DNA from: Urechidicola croceus
GTDB lineage: Bacteria; Bacteroidota; Bacteroidia; Flavobacteriales; Flavobacteriaceae
Length of the DNA stretch: 64,000 bases
Assembly (NCBI RefSeq): GCF_001761325.1
Contig: NZ_CP017478.1
Span: forward strand, 2,625,501 to 2,689,500
Direction: 5' to 3'
Shown: one piece after another, positions 1 through 8,878 of the stretch
Position numbering within the stretch: the first letter of the stretch is position 1
How the letters are laid out: each line of letters starts with the position of its first letter
Made by a program: the position numbers and the translations under genes
The notes under the pieces: model-generated
Seen by the model: only the letters and a program-made list of their open reading frames with translations
Told to the model about the DNA's origin: nothing
Database searches by the model: none

Positions 1-120
1 AAATTCTTTTGATAATTCATTGAAAGTTTTAGTAGTCAGTGAGCCATTATTTTGATTTTGAGAAGTTGAGGCAAAGCATTTAATTAGTAGAAATAATAAT
101 AAAGATAATCGTATGTTCAT
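1..120 (-). CDS. Exported protein, N-terminal fragment (runs off left edge)
   Basis: Read on the minus strand from an ATG at 120-118, the frame stays open for 40 codons to the window edge. It starts MNIRLSLLLFLLIKCFAST and continues SQNQNNGSL. This is a short basic start, a hydrophobic core and a polar Ser/Gln/Asn-rich stretch, which fits a Sec signal peptide; the Cys at residue 15 is not in a clear lipobox. The rest of the protein lies outside the window, so no function can be given. It is divergent from the HupE-like gene at 461. Confidence 0.6.
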   Translation of the reverse strand, partial: MNIRLSLLLFLLIKCFASTSQNQNNGSLTTKTFNELSKEF

Positions 121-141
121 TTTAGGGGCTTGATTTCAAAA

Positions 142-149
142 CAAATTTA
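142..149 (-). promoter_or_regulatory. Possible -7 element for the left-edge gene
   Basis: On the minus strand this reads TAAATTTG, matching the Bacteroidota -7 consensus TAnnTTTG, 22 bases before the ATG at 120. No convincing TTG -33 element is seen, and in such AT-rich DNA the motif can occur by chance. Confidence 0.3.
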
Positions 150-387
150 ACAATAAAGAGTCGACATTTATAAATATCGAGTAATGTAATTTTATTAAAG
201 GTATTTCGTGTTGTAGATTTGTTGTAGTTAGAAAATAAATATTTGATTCATTTCAGTATTATTTAGTTAAAAAATAAAGGGGAAAATTGTTTATTGAAAA
301 AGAAATTATGTATTGAATTAATAAGTTTGGGAAAATTAACAATTATTAAATAAAATTTGTTTTAAGTCTTATTAATCCCTTTTTCAG

Positions 388-417
388 AAACCTCAACTTT
401 TATTAGTTGAGGTTTTT
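388..417 (+). terminator. Orphan intrinsic terminator between divergent genes
   Basis: An 8-bp perfect stem CCTCAACT / AGTTGAGG (391-398 / 405-412), extended by AAA/TTT, has a 6-nt loop and a T-rich tail on the plus strand. The minus-strand tail is much poorer in T, so it works best for plus-strand transcripts. No upstream plus-strand gene exists in the window. Confidence 0.75.
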
Positions 418-435
418 TGTTTTTTATTACATTTG
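407..435 (+). promoter_or_regulatory. Promoter of the HupE-like gene
   Basis: TTG at 407-409, an 18-bp spacer, and TACATTTG at 428-435 match the Bacteroidota -33/-7 promoter. The predicted start of transcription near 441 gives a leader of about 20 nt before the ATG at 461. The TTG lies inside the 3' arm of the terminator hairpin. Confidence 0.5.
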
Positions 436-460
436 ACAATTAACCCCACAAAAAAAATTG

Positions 461-1042
461 ATGAACGAATTTTTATATTTTTTTAAAGAAGGTTTTTTTC
501 ATGTCTTTGATTGGAAAGCCTACGACCACCTATTATTTTTAATCGTATTAACTGTAGTTTATTCTTTTAATGATTGGAAAAAAGTTATTTGGTTAATTAC
601 ACTATTTACAATTGGACACTCTTTAACTTTATTGTTGTCAATTTACGATGTTATAAGAGTAAACACAAGAATCGTAGAATTTTTAATTCCATTAACAATT
701 TTAATAGTGGCTATTTTTAATGTTTTTACAGCAGGTAAAACATCTAGAGATGGAAAGAATAATTTGAACATGATATTTGCATTGTTTTTTGGGCTCATAC
801 ATGGATTGGCATTTGCAGGTGGATTTGAAAGGATAGTTGGAAGTAATAATAAATTGCTTTCGCTCTTAGAATTTGGCTTAGGTATTGAAGCCTCTCAAGT
901 TGTTGCTGCAATAATTATCCTATTTTTAGGTTTTATATTTCAAACAGTTTTTAGGTTTTCAAAAAGGGATTGGACATTAGTAATTTCTTCAATAGTTATA
1001 GGGCTTGTGATTCCAATGCTTATTGCAAATAAAATTTGGTAA
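461..1042 (+). CDS. HupE/UreJ-like membrane protein
   Basis: A 193-residue integral membrane protein with about six hydrophobic segments. Conserved His-rich motifs are visible: HVFDWKAYDHLLFL near the start, then TIGHSLTL and GLIHGLAFAGG. These are the signature of the HupE/UreJ_2 family, whose members are proposed nickel/cobalt permeases or accessory proteins; short Bacteroidota members like this one lie far from urease or hydrogenase genes and have no proven substrate. None of those genes is nearby here. The ATG at 461 is preferred over the TTG at 458 in the same frame. Its own promoter ends at 435. Confidence 0.8.
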   Translation: MNEFLYFFKEGFFHVFDWKAYDHLLFLIVLTVVYSFNDWKKVIWLITLFTIGHSLTLLLSIYDVIRVNTRIVEFLIPLTILIVAIFNVFTAGKTSRDGKNNLNMIFALFFGLIHGLAFAGGFERIVGSNNKLLSLLEFGLGIEASQVVAAIIILFLGFIFQTVFRFSKRDWTLVISSIVIGLVIPMLIANKIW

Positions 1043-1099
1043 AATTTTAACGAAGAAATTCACTAAAACTCGTTATTTTCGTTAAACAAAAAATTATGA

Positions 1100-1516
1100 A
1101 TGAGTAAAAAGCAAAAGAAGTACGATACGGCATATATGAAAATGGCGTATGAATGGGCTAAATTGTCATTTTGTGACAGGAAAAAAGTGGGTGCTTTAAT
1201 TGTAAAAGATAGAATGATTATTTCAGATGGATTTAATGGTGCTCCAACTGGATTTGACAATTGTTGTGAAGATGATAATGGAAACACTAAGTGGTATGTC
1301 TTGCATGCCGAAGCCAATGCTATATTAAAAGTTGCTAGTTCAACCCAATCTTGTAAAGGATCAACCCTCTATATTACTTTATCTCCCTGTAAAGACTGTA
1401 GTAAACTCATTCATCAATCCGGAATAAAACGTGTTGTGTATTCAAAAGAATATAAAGACAATTCTGGATTAAAATTTTTAGAGAAAGCAGGAGTAGAATT
1501 AACGTATTTAAAATAG
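1100..1516 (+). CDS. dCMP deaminase family protein (ComEB-like)
   Basis: This 138-residue zinc-dependent cytidine/deoxycytidylate deaminase has the HAE motif (His69, Glu71) and SPCKDC (Cys97, Cys100), which give the Zn ligands and catalytic Glu. The GFNGAPTGFDNC segment is typical of dCMP deaminases, which turn dCMP into dUMP for dTTP synthesis. Length fits the ComEB-like family. It ends 4 bases before the C-terminal processing protease and is probably cotranscribed with it; the two are commonly neighbours in flavobacteria. Whether dCMP is the true substrate cannot be seen. Confidence 0.88.
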   Translation: MSKKQKKYDTAYMKMAYEWAKLSFCDRKKVGALIVKDRMIISDGFNGAPTGFDNCCEDDNGNTKWYVLHAEANAILKVASSTQSCKGSTLYITLSPCKDCSKLIHQSGIKRVVYSKEYKDNSGLKFLEKAGVELTYLK

Positions 1517-1520
1517 AATA

Positions 1521-3089
1521 ATGAATCTTAAAAGTTATTTACCGCTTTACTTAGGTATTGCCATCGCCATAGGTATTTTAATTGGCAGCCTTTTTAATTT
1601 TAAAAACAGAGCAAATTCTATATTTAAAGCCAATAGCGAGGAGGCTAAGATAAAGCGATTAATTGATTATATACAATATGATTATGTTGATGATGTAAAC
1701 ACTGAAAAATTACTTGATGGTGCAATAAATCAAATTGTAAATAAATTAGACCCTCACTCGGTTTACTTTACTAGACAAGAATTGGAGAGAGATAATGAGC
1801 AAATGCAAGGGAATTTTGTTGGTATAGGGGTTCAATTTGTAATGAATAATGACTCTGTAGTTATCACTAAAATTTTAGAAGGAGGCCCAAGTCAAAGAGT
1901 TGGATTAAAAGCAGGTGATAGAATTCTAAGCGCAGATAGTGACTCTCTTTCTGGTGCTAGTTTACAAAACACAGATGTTATGGGAATTCTTAAAGGTTCG
2001 CCAGATACAGATGTGGTTTTGTCTGTGTATAGACGATCTGAAAATAAGATTCTTGAATTTCCTTTAACAAGAGGAGAAGTTCCAATAAAAAGTGTTCCAG
2101 CATATTACATGATAACGGATGAAATAGGTTATATAAAGGCTGAAATTTTCGCTAGGACTACTTACGATGAATTTAAAGAAGCATTAAACAAACTTCAAGA
2201 TAAAGGAATGAAGAAGTTAATTTTGGACTTAAGAGATAATCGAGGAGGTTTTATGGATATCGCTAATAAAATGGCTGACGAATTTTTAGAAGATAAAAAA
2301 CTAATTGTTTTTACAAAAAATAAAAAGGGAGAGATAGAAAAAGATTTTGCAACAAGTAAAGGCGATTTTGAAGATGGTCAGGTATATATTTTGATTAATG
2401 AAAACTCAGCATCAGCGAGTGAAATAGTAGCAGGAGCACTTCAAGACAATGACAAAGGAACCATTATTGGACGTAGATCATTTGGAAAAGGATTGGTTCA
2501 GCAAACTATGGGGCTTGGTGATGGGTCGGCAATTCGTTTGACAATTTCTAGATATTATACACCAACAGGACGTTCAATTCAAAAACCTTATGAGATGAAT
2601 CATGGAAAAGAATATTATGATAATTTTTATAAAAGATTTGAAAGAGGCGAACTAGTAAATGCCGATAGTATTAAAGTTAATGATTCATTGATGTATACAA
2701 CCCCAAAAGGAAAAATTGTATATGGTGGTGGAGGAATTGTTCCCGATAAATTCGTTGCAATAGATACAACACAATTCATCGGAAGTAGATATACAAGCGA
2801 AATAGAACAATTTACTTTTAAATATGTAGATGATAATAGAGAAATTCTGAAAAATTGGTCTTTAGAAAGTTTTATATCAAATTTTGATAAAGATCATAAA
2901 ATATTAAATGAATATCTAAAAAGGATTGATGTTAAATTTCCTTTGTCTAATAAAAAACGAGAAATTATAAGTCGCTATTTAAGAGCAAGTATTGCACGAG
3001 AATTATTTGACGACAGTAGTTTTTATCAAATAATTCAACAAGACGATAATATGATTGAAAGAGTCTTAGAGTTGGAAAGTACAAATTAA
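1521..3089 (+). CDS. C-terminal processing peptidase, S41 family
   Basis: A 522-residue periplasmic protease anchored by one N-terminal hydrophobic segment (about residues 8-27). A PDZ domain spans about 95-172 (GIGVQF, GLKAGDRIL). The S41 serine-protease domain follows, with LDLRDNRGG (235-243), the catalytic-Ser motif SASASEIVAG (296-305) and the catalytic Lys in FGKG (Lys323). A C-terminal extension of about 150 residues (370-522) is typical of Bacteroidota CtpA-type enzymes. It should process or degrade envelope proteins from their C-termini. It starts 4 bases after the deaminase stop. Confidence 0.93.
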   Translation: MNLKSYLPLYLGIAIAIGILIGSLFNFKNRANSIFKANSEEAKIKRLIDYIQYDYVDDVNTEKLLDGAINQIVNKLDPHSVYFTRQELERDNEQMQGNFVGIGVQFVMNNDSVVITKILEGGPSQRVGLKAGDRILSADSDSLSGASLQNTDVMGILKGSPDTDVVLSVYRRSENKILEFPLTRGEVPIKSVPAYYMITDEIGYIKAEIFARTTYDEFKEALNKLQDKGMKKLILDLRDNRGGFMDIANKMADEFLEDKKLIVFTKNKKGEIEKDFATSKGDFEDGQVYILINENSASASEIVAGALQDNDKGTIIGRRSFGKGLVQQTMGLGDGSAIRLTISRYYTPTGRSIQKPYEMNHGKEYYDNFYKRFERGELVNADSIKVNDSLMYTTPKGKIVYGGGGIVPDKFVAIDTTQFIGSRYTSEIEQFTFKYVDDNREILKNWSLESFISNFDKDHKILNEYLKRIDVKFPLSNKKREIISRYLRASIARELFDDSSFYQIIQQDDNMIERVLELESTN

Positions 3090-3110
3090 ACTTCGTACTT
3101 TGCATTGACA

Positions 3111-3863
3111 ATGAATTCACTCAAAAAAATATACTTTGCATCCGACCAACACTTGGGCGCTCCAACAATTCAAGATAGTTTGCCAAGAGAACAAAAATTT
3201 GTCCGATGGTTAGATATTGTAAAAGAGGATGCAGAAGCCATATTTTTACTCGGAGATTTATTTGACTTTTGGTTTGAGTATAAAACAGTAGTGCCAAAAG
3301 GGTTTGTGAGAGTCTTAGGAAAATTAGCCGAAATTAAAGATAGCGGAATTCCAATTTATTTTTTTGTAGGAAATCATGATTTATGGATGGTCGATTACTT
3401 TGAAAAAGAATTAAATATTCCTGTTTATCATCATCCAAAAGAATTTGTTTTCAGCAATAAGATATTTTTTATAGGCCATGGAGATGGTTTGGGGCCAGGT
3501 GATTTAGGCTACAAACGAATGAAAAAAGTATTTACCAATCCTTTTTCTAAATGGCTTTATAGATGGTTACATCCAGATATTGGTATGAAACTAGGACAGT
3601 ATCTTTCAGTGAAAAACAAATTAATTTCTGGTGATGAAGATGTTGTTTTTCTTGGAGAAGAAAAAGAATGGTTGGTACAATATGCCAAGAAAAAATTAAA
3701 AGAAAAACATTATGACTATTTCTTATTTGGTCATAGACATTTACCAATGGAAATTAGTGTTGGTGAACATTCAAAATATATCAATACAGGAGATTGGATT
3801 ACACACTTTACCTATGCTGTTTTTGACTCTAAAGAATTATTGTTAAAAACCTTCGAAAAATAA
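3111..3863 (+). CDS. lpxH: UDP-2,3-diacylglucosamine diphosphatase (LpxH)
   Basis: A 250-residue calcineurin-like metallophosphoesterase with every metal motif in order: SDQHLG, GDLFDFW, GNHD, GHGDGLGPGD and GHRHLP. LpxH cleaves UDP-diacylglucosamine to lipid X plus UMP in lipid A synthesis at the inner membrane. The GHGDGLGPGD segment and the paired binuclear-metal motifs fit the Bacteroidota LpxH branch. ATG 3111 is chosen over a TTG two codons upstream. It lies 21 bases after the protease. Confidence 0.87.
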   Translation: MNSLKKIYFASDQHLGAPTIQDSLPREQKFVRWLDIVKEDAEAIFLLGDLFDFWFEYKTVVPKGFVRVLGKLAEIKDSGIPIYFFVGNHDLWMVDYFEKELNIPVYHHPKEFVFSNKIFFIGHGDGLGPGDLGYKRMKKVFTNPFSKWLYRWLHPDIGMKLGQYLSVKNKLISGDEDVVFLGEEKEWLVQYAKKKLKEKHYDYFLFGHRHLPMEISVGEHSKYINTGDWITHFTYAVFDSKELLLKTFEK

Positions 3864-3982
3864 GATCTTTTAAGGAGTTTTAAACATATTTTTAACCTAT
3901 TTTTAACAAGAAAGAAGAAATATTTTGTGCTACTTGCAAACTATAAAAAAGCATAGTAAATTCACGCTTTAAAAATTTTATA

Positions 3983-4990
3983 ATGATAGAAGAAAACAAC
4001 GCAACAGTTGATATCAGAGCAATTAATGAAAAGATAGAGAAAGAGAGCGCTTTTGTTGATTTGCTTGTAATGGAGATGAACAAAGTGATAGTAGGTCAAA
4101 AAAATATGATCGAACGACTTTTAATCGGTTTATTAGGAAATGGACATATCTTGTTAGAAGGTGTTCCCGGATTAGCAAAAACACTTGCGATTAATACACT
4201 TTCAAAAGCTGTACAAGGAAGTTTTAGTAGAGTGCAGTTTACACCAGATTTATTACCTGCCGATGTAGTTGGTACCATGATTTATAATATAAAAGAAAAT
4301 GATTTCTCAATTAAAAAAGGGCCAATTTTTGCAAATTTTGTGCTTGCTGATGAGATAAATCGTGCTCCAGCCAAAGTTCAATCAGCATTACTTGAAGCAA
4401 TGCAAGAGCGTCAGATTACTATTGGTGATACAACATTTAAATTGGATGAACCATTTTTAGTAATGGCAACTCAAAACCCAGTTGAACAAGAAGGAACATA
4501 TCCTTTACCCGAAGCACAAGTAGACCGTTTTATGTTAAAGGTTGTAATTGATTATCCAAAAATTGATCAAGAACAATTAATAATGCGTCAAAACTTAAGT
4601 GGAGGGTTTGATAAAGTTAATCCAGTCATTTCATTAGATCAAATTAACAGTGCAAGAAGTGCTGTAAAAGAAGTCTACATGGATGAAAAAATTGAAAAAT
4701 ATATATTAGATATCATTTTTGCGACACGATATCCTGAAAAATATAACTTACCAGATTTAAAGAACTTAATCAGTTTTGGAGCGTCTCCAAGGGGAAGTAT
4801 TAATTTAGCAATGGCAGCAAAATGTTATGCCTTTATTAAACGTAGAGGATATGTAATTCCTGAAGATGTTCGTGCAGTTGTAATGGATGTACTTCGACAC
4901 CGAATAGGAATAACTTATGAAGCCGAGGCCGAAAATATTACTTCAGAAGACATCATAAATAAAATTGTAAATGAAGTAGAAGTACCATAG
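3983..4990 (+). CDS. MoxR family AAA+ ATPase, first gene of the Bat operon
   Basis: A 335-residue AAA+ ATPase with Walker A GVPGLAKT (60-67), Walker B VLADE (120-124) followed by INRAP, and sensor-1 region MATQNP. MoxR proteins are chaperone-like ATPases that work with von Willebrand factor A (VWA) proteins encoded next door, as here. The upstream gap of 119 bases probably holds the operon promoter, but no clear TAnnTTTG match was found. The 69-base gap to the next gene carries short GACTAAA-type direct repeats (about 5024-5055). Confidence 0.93.
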   Translation: MIEENNATVDIRAINEKIEKESAFVDLLVMEMNKVIVGQKNMIERLLIGLLGNGHILLEGVPGLAKTLAINTLSKAVQGSFSRVQFTPDLLPADVVGTMIYNIKENDFSIKKGPIFANFVLADEINRAPAKVQSALLEAMQERQITIGDTTFKLDEPFLVMATQNPVEQEGTYPLPEAQVDRFMLKVVIDYPKIDQEQLIMRQNLSGGFDKVNPVISLDQINSARSAVKEVYMDEKIEKYILDIIFATRYPEKYNLPDLKNLISFGASPRGSINLAMAAKCYAFIKRRGYVIPEDVRAVVMDVLRHRIGITYEAEAENITSEDIINKIVNEVEVP

Positions 4991-5059
4991 TAGTTATTGG
5001 TTTTAAGTTGGTAGTAGAGTGCCACTAATGACTAAAAGCTAAAGACTAAAAACTGTAAA

Positions 5060-5932
5060 ATGGATACTAAAGAAATACTCAAAAAAGTCCGAAAGATAGA
5101 AATCAAAACTCGACGACTATCTGATCATATATTTTCTGGCGAATATCACAGTTCGTTTAAAGGAAGAGGTATGACATTTTCTGAAGTGAGACAATACCAA
5201 TATGGCGATGATATACGTGCTATTGATTGGAATGTTACAGCTCGAACCAATGAACCTTATGTTAAAGTTTTTGAAGAAGAGCGAGAACTAACAATGATGT
5301 TGATGGTAGATATTAGTGGCTCAGAGTTTTTTGGAACAACTCAACAATTTAAGCGAGATACAATTACTGAAATAGCAGCAACATTAGCCTTTTCGGCAAC
5401 TCAAAATAATGATAAGGTTGGATTGATGCTTTTTTCAGATGAAATAGAGTTGTTTATTCCACCTAAAAAAGGTAAAAGTCACGTATTGAGAATTATTCGT
5501 GAATTGATTGAGTTTCAACCGAAAAGTAATAAAACAGATATTGGAAATGCTTTGAAGTACTTATCAAATGTGATGAAGAAAAAGGCAATAGTTTTTGTAC
5601 TTTCTGATTTTATGGATACAAACTATGATCATACTTTAAAAATAGTTGGTAATAAGCACGATGTTACCGGTATAAGAGTATTTGATAGGTATGACGAAGA
5701 GATTCCAAATCTTGGAATGCTACCAGTTCTAGATGCTGAAAGTGGAAAACAGTATCTGGTTAATACGATGTCTAAAAAAGTGAGAACTAAATACAAGGCA
5801 AACTATTTAGAATCTGTAGATTATTATGAAAAGTCATTTAGTAGAAGTGGAGCAGGTACTATTAGCACTCGTGTTGACGAAAGTTACGTGAAAAAATTAT
5901 TAGGATATTTTAAAAGAAAAGGAGCAAAATAA
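5060..5932 (+). CDS. DUF58 domain-containing protein of the Bat operon
   Basis: A 290-residue soluble protein with the DUF58 signature YGDDIRAIDWNVTAR (48-62) and a VWA-like fold with DISGS (84-88), a MIDAS-type metal motif. DUF58 proteins regularly follow MoxR and are thought to be partners or substrates of the ATPase. No signal peptide is seen, so it should be cytoplasmic. It ends 1 base before the next gene, which supports cotranscription. Confidence 0.9.
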   Translation: MDTKEILKKVRKIEIKTRRLSDHIFSGEYHSSFKGRGMTFSEVRQYQYGDDIRAIDWNVTARTNEPYVKVFEEERELTMMLMVDISGSEFFGTTQQFKRDTITEIAATLAFSATQNNDKVGLMLFSDEIELFIPPKKGKSHVLRIIRELIEFQPKSNKTDIGNALKYLSNVMKKKAIVFVLSDFMDTNYDHTLKIVGNKHDVTGIRVFDRYDEEIPNLGMLPVLDAESGKQYLVNTMSKKVRTKYKANYLESVDYYEKSFSRSGAGTISTRVDESYVKKLLGYFKRKGAK

Positions 5933-5933
5933 A

Positions 5934-6848
5934 TTGAAAAAATATATTCTACATATTGTGTTTTTTATTTGCGGAATTACTTTCGCACAAAACCCTATTG
6001 AAGTTGCAATTGACACAACTAATATTAGAATTGGAGAACAAATTGAATACAAAATTTCTGTTAAAAAAGCAGAAAATGTGTTGTTTCCAAAATTAGTTTT
6101 AGATAGTTTGAACAAAGTTGAGGTTGTTGAAGAATTAAAAATTGATACAACACAAACAAAGTTTATTAAGAAATATTTACTTACAAGTTTTGATAGTGGT
6201 CAGTATGTGATTCCACAACAAGAAGTATTGATTAATAATAAAAAGTTTAGGACAGACTCTTTATTGATAAATGTTGCAACAGTTAAAGTTGATACTACAA
6301 AACAAAATTTATACGAATTAAAAGCAATTAAAAATCAACCTATCATTTTTGATGATTATAAAAATTATTTGTGGATTGCTTTAGGAGTTTTAGCACTCAT
6401 TTTGGGGTTAATTCTATACTTTGTTTTTAGAAAGAAAAAGGAAGCAATTGCACCTGAAGATTTGATTCCGCCATATGAATTTGCTATGCAGCGTTTAGAT
6501 CAATTAGATCAAAAACATTTATGGGAAAGTGGTAAAATAAAAGAATATTATGTTGAATTAACTGATATTATTCGTACATATATAGAGCGCGAATTAAAAA
6601 TACCTGCATTAGAATCTACAACAGATGAACTAATGGAAACTATTAAAGATTTTAAGAAAATAAAAACACTTGATTTACCTAAAGAAACTATTAAAAAATT
6701 AGAAAAACTGCTGCAGGAAGCCGATTTAGTTAAATTTGCAAAGTTTAAACCAGTAAAAGAAGATATTGAAGGACATAGACTTGATACTGAAAATATCATC
6801 AATGATTTAAAACCTAAACCCTTAGTTGAAGATGAAGTTGTGGAATAA
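5934..6848 (+). CDS. BatD-like membrane protein of the Bat operon (TTG start)
   Basis: A 304-residue protein with signal peptide MKKYILHIVFFICGITFAQ, an all-beta exported region, one transmembrane helix near 143-165 (LWIALGVLALILGLILYFV) and a cytoplasmic helical tail with many charged residues. The start codon is TTG: no ATG gives the signal peptide, and AAAGGAG lies just upstream. Its layout resembles a shortened BatD (oxygen tolerance family). It sits between the DUF58 gene and batA, where Bacteroidota bat operons carry a poorly described gene. The end overlaps batA by 17 bases. Confidence 0.75.
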   Translation: MKKYILHIVFFICGITFAQNPIEVAIDTTNIRIGEQIEYKISVKKAENVLFPKLVLDSLNKVEVVEELKIDTTQTKFIKKYLLTSFDSGQYVIPQQEVLINNKKFRTDSLLINVATVKVDTTKQNLYELKAIKNQPIIFDDYKNYLWIALGVLALILGLILYFVFRKKKEAIAPEDLIPPYEFAMQRLDQLDQKHLWESGKIKEYYVELTDIIRTYIERELKIPALESTTDELMETIKDFKKIKTLDLPKETIKKLEKLLQEADLVKFAKFKPVKEDIEGHRLDTENIINDLKPKPLVEDEVVE

Positions 6849-7836
6849 TTTAGAGTTTACCCATCCACAGTTTTTGTGGTTACTAGCAATCGTTCCAATA
6901 TTGGCGATTTGGTATTTTTTAATACGAAAAAAAGATAGTGCGACACTTACATTATCTAATACTTCCGCATTTGGTAAACCATCAATATTATCTCGATTAA
7001 AACCGTTATTGAACGTGTTACGTTTATTAGGAATAACAGCATTGATTATTGCATTGGCAAGACCTAGAGACGTAAATGTAAGTACTAGAGTCAATACAAA
7101 TAAAGGAATTGATATTGTAATGGCGATTGATGTTTCTGCAAGTATGTTGGCCAAAGATTTAAAACCAAATCGACTTGAGGCATTAAAAAAGGTCGCTACA
7201 AATTTTGTAAATAAAAGACCTAATGACAGGATTGGAATTGTTGTATATGCAGGAGAAAGTTTTACACAAACTCCAATCACAAGTGATAAACGCATAATTA
7301 AAAATACAATCAATTCAATTCAATGGGGACAATTAGATGGAGGAACTGCAATCGGAATGGGATTGGGTTCTGCAGTTAATAGATTGAAAGAATCAAAAGC
7401 CAAAAGTAAAGTTATTATTTTGTTGACAGATGGTGTAAATAATACTGGGTTTGTAGATCCCAAAACAGCTACTGATTTAGCTAAAGAACTAGGGATTAAA
7501 ACCTATACAATTGGAATCGGAACAAACGGAACAGCCCCTTTTCCTGTTGCAAAAGACATGAGTGGAAAGTTAATTTTTCAAAATGCACCAGTAGAAATTG
7601 ATGAAGAATTGTTAAAATATATAGCTGCTCAAACCGAAGGAAAGTATTTTAGAGCAACCAATAACTCTAAATTGGAAGCAATCTATGATGAAATAAATAA
7701 ATTAGAAAAAACAGAAATAGAAGAGTATAAATATTACAATTATGATGAGAAATATAGATCGCTTGTCATTTTAGGAGGGCTATTGTTAATGTTCGAAATG
7801 TTATTAAAATTCACAATTTTTAGAAGTTTTATTTAA
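6832..7836 (+). CDS. batA: BatA, VWA domain membrane protein
   Basis: A 334-residue protein with two N-terminal hydrophobic segments (about 13-31 and 62-76), a periplasm-facing VWA domain from about 93 with MIDAS motif DVSAS (100-104), and a C-terminal helix (LVILGGLLLMFEMLL). This layout matches BatA of the aerotolerance operon first described in Bacteroides fragilis. ATG 6832 is chosen over an upstream in-frame TTG at 6826. It overlaps the previous gene and lies 1 base before batB. Confidence 0.9.
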   Translation: MKLWNNLEFTHPQFLWLLAIVPILAIWYFLIRKKDSATLTLSNTSAFGKPSILSRLKPLLNVLRLLGITALIIALARPRDVNVSTRVNTNKGIDIVMAIDVSASMLAKDLKPNRLEALKKVATNFVNKRPNDRIGIVVYAGESFTQTPITSDKRIIKNTINSIQWGQLDGGTAIGMGLGSAVNRLKESKAKSKVIILLTDGVNNTGFVDPKTATDLAKELGIKTYTIGIGTNGTAPFPVAKDMSGKLIFQNAPVEIDEELLKYIAAQTEGKYFRATNNSKLEAIYDEINKLEKTEIEEYKYYNYDEKYRSLVILGGLLLMFEMLLKFTIFRSFI

Positions 7837-7837
7837 A

Positions 7838-8878
7838 ATGTACCAAATAGAAGAACCGACATATTTTATTTATTTAATCCTAATACCACTATTTTTTGCA
7901 GTGTTTTTAGCGGTTTTTTGGTGGAAAAAAAGAACTCAAAAGAAATTTGCCAATGAAGAGTTATTAAAAAAATTGAGTCCAAGCAAATCTTCTTTTAAAT
8001 CATTTTTGAAAATGCTAACCTTTTTGCTCGGATTGACTTTTCTAATAGTCTCATTAACAAATCCCAAAATGGGAACAAAATTAGAAACTGTAAAAAGACA
8101 AGGCGTAGATATTGTTTTTGCTCTAGATGTCTCTAAGAGTATGTTGGCCGAGGATATTGCTCCAAATAGACTTGAAAAGGCAAAACAAATTATTTCAAAA
8201 ATAGTAGATAAATTAGGGAGTGATAGAATAGGTATAATTATTTATGCAGGAAATGCATACCCTTTATTACCAATAACCACCGATCATGGAGCTGCAAAAA
8301 TGTTTTTGCAAAGTGCCAATCCAGATATGGTTTCGAGTCAAGGAACCGCAATAAATGAAGCAATAAAACTGGCAAGTTCATATTATAATAATGATGAACA
8401 AACCAATCGATTTTTATTTATAATTTCTGATGGTGAAGATCATCAAGATGATACTTCAAGTGCAATTGCGCAAGCCACGAAAGATGGAATTAAAACATAT
8501 ACTATTGGGGTTGGAGATTCAAGTAAAGGAAGTCCAATTCCTTTAAAAGATAGATATGGTGTTATTCAAGGATATAAAAAAGATAGTCAAGGAGAAGTAG
8601 TATTGACTCAGATGAACGAGTCAACTTTAGAAGAAATTGCCGAAAAAGGAAATGGAAAATATATTCTTGGAAATAGAACTAAAGAAACTGTAGATTATGT
8701 TGAAGATTTGTTAATCAAAGCAGAAAAAAGTGAATTTGAAACCAAACAATTTTCAGATTACAAAGACCAGTTTCAGTGGTTCATAGGTCTTGGATTGTTG
8801 TTTTTTATAATTGATGCATTGATGCTAGAAAAAAAGACGAAATGGATTCAGAAATTAAATCTATTTAATAAAGAATGA
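7838..8878 (+). CDS. batB: BatB, VWA domain membrane protein
   Basis: A 346-residue paralogue of BatA with the same layout: hydrophobic segments near 10-29 and 58-73, a VWA domain with DVSKS (97-101) and a C-terminal helix (WFIGLGLLFFIIDALML). BatA and BatB probably form a membrane VWA complex regulated by the MoxR ATPase. It overlaps batC by 4 bases (ATGA), a sign of translational coupling. Confidence 0.9.
   Translation: MYQIEEPTYFIYLILIPLFFAVFLAVFWWKKRTQKKFANEELLKKLSPSKSSFKSFLKMLTFLLGLTFLIVSLTNPKMGTKLETVKRQGVDIVFALDVSKSMLAEDIAPNRLEKAKQIISKIVDKLGSDRIGIIIYAGNAYPLLPITTDHGAAKMFLQSANPDMVSSQGTAINEAIKLASSYYNNDEQTNRFLFIISDGEDHQDDTSSAIAQATKDGIKTYTIGVGDSSKGSPIPLKDRYGVIQGYKKDSQGEVVLTQMNESTLEEIAEKGNGKYILGNRTKETVDYVEDLLIKAEKSEFETKQFSDYKDQFQWFIGLGLLFFIIDALMLEKKTKWIQKLNLFNKE

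Larger units (their letters stand above)
121..460. other. Long intergenic region between divergent genes
   Basis: About 340 bases without a protein gene; the ATGs seen are followed at once by stops. It holds a plus-strand intrinsic terminator (388-417), a good promoter for the gene at 461, and a TAGATTTG -7 match at 214-221. The terminator has no gene to terminate because the flanking genes diverge, so a small RNA of roughly 190 nt between about 228 and 417 is possible but unproven. Confidence 0.5.

Noticed and set aside
5024-5055. Short GACTAAA direct repeats before the DUF58 gene, considered as an operator or CRISPR-like unit
   Set aside because: Only a few degenerate 8-base units without regular spacers; similar AT-rich repeats are common in flavobacterial gaps.
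6822-7313. 163-codon open frame on the minus strand over batA
   Set aside because: It lies fully opposite a well-supported VWA gene in an operon and shows no recognisable domain.
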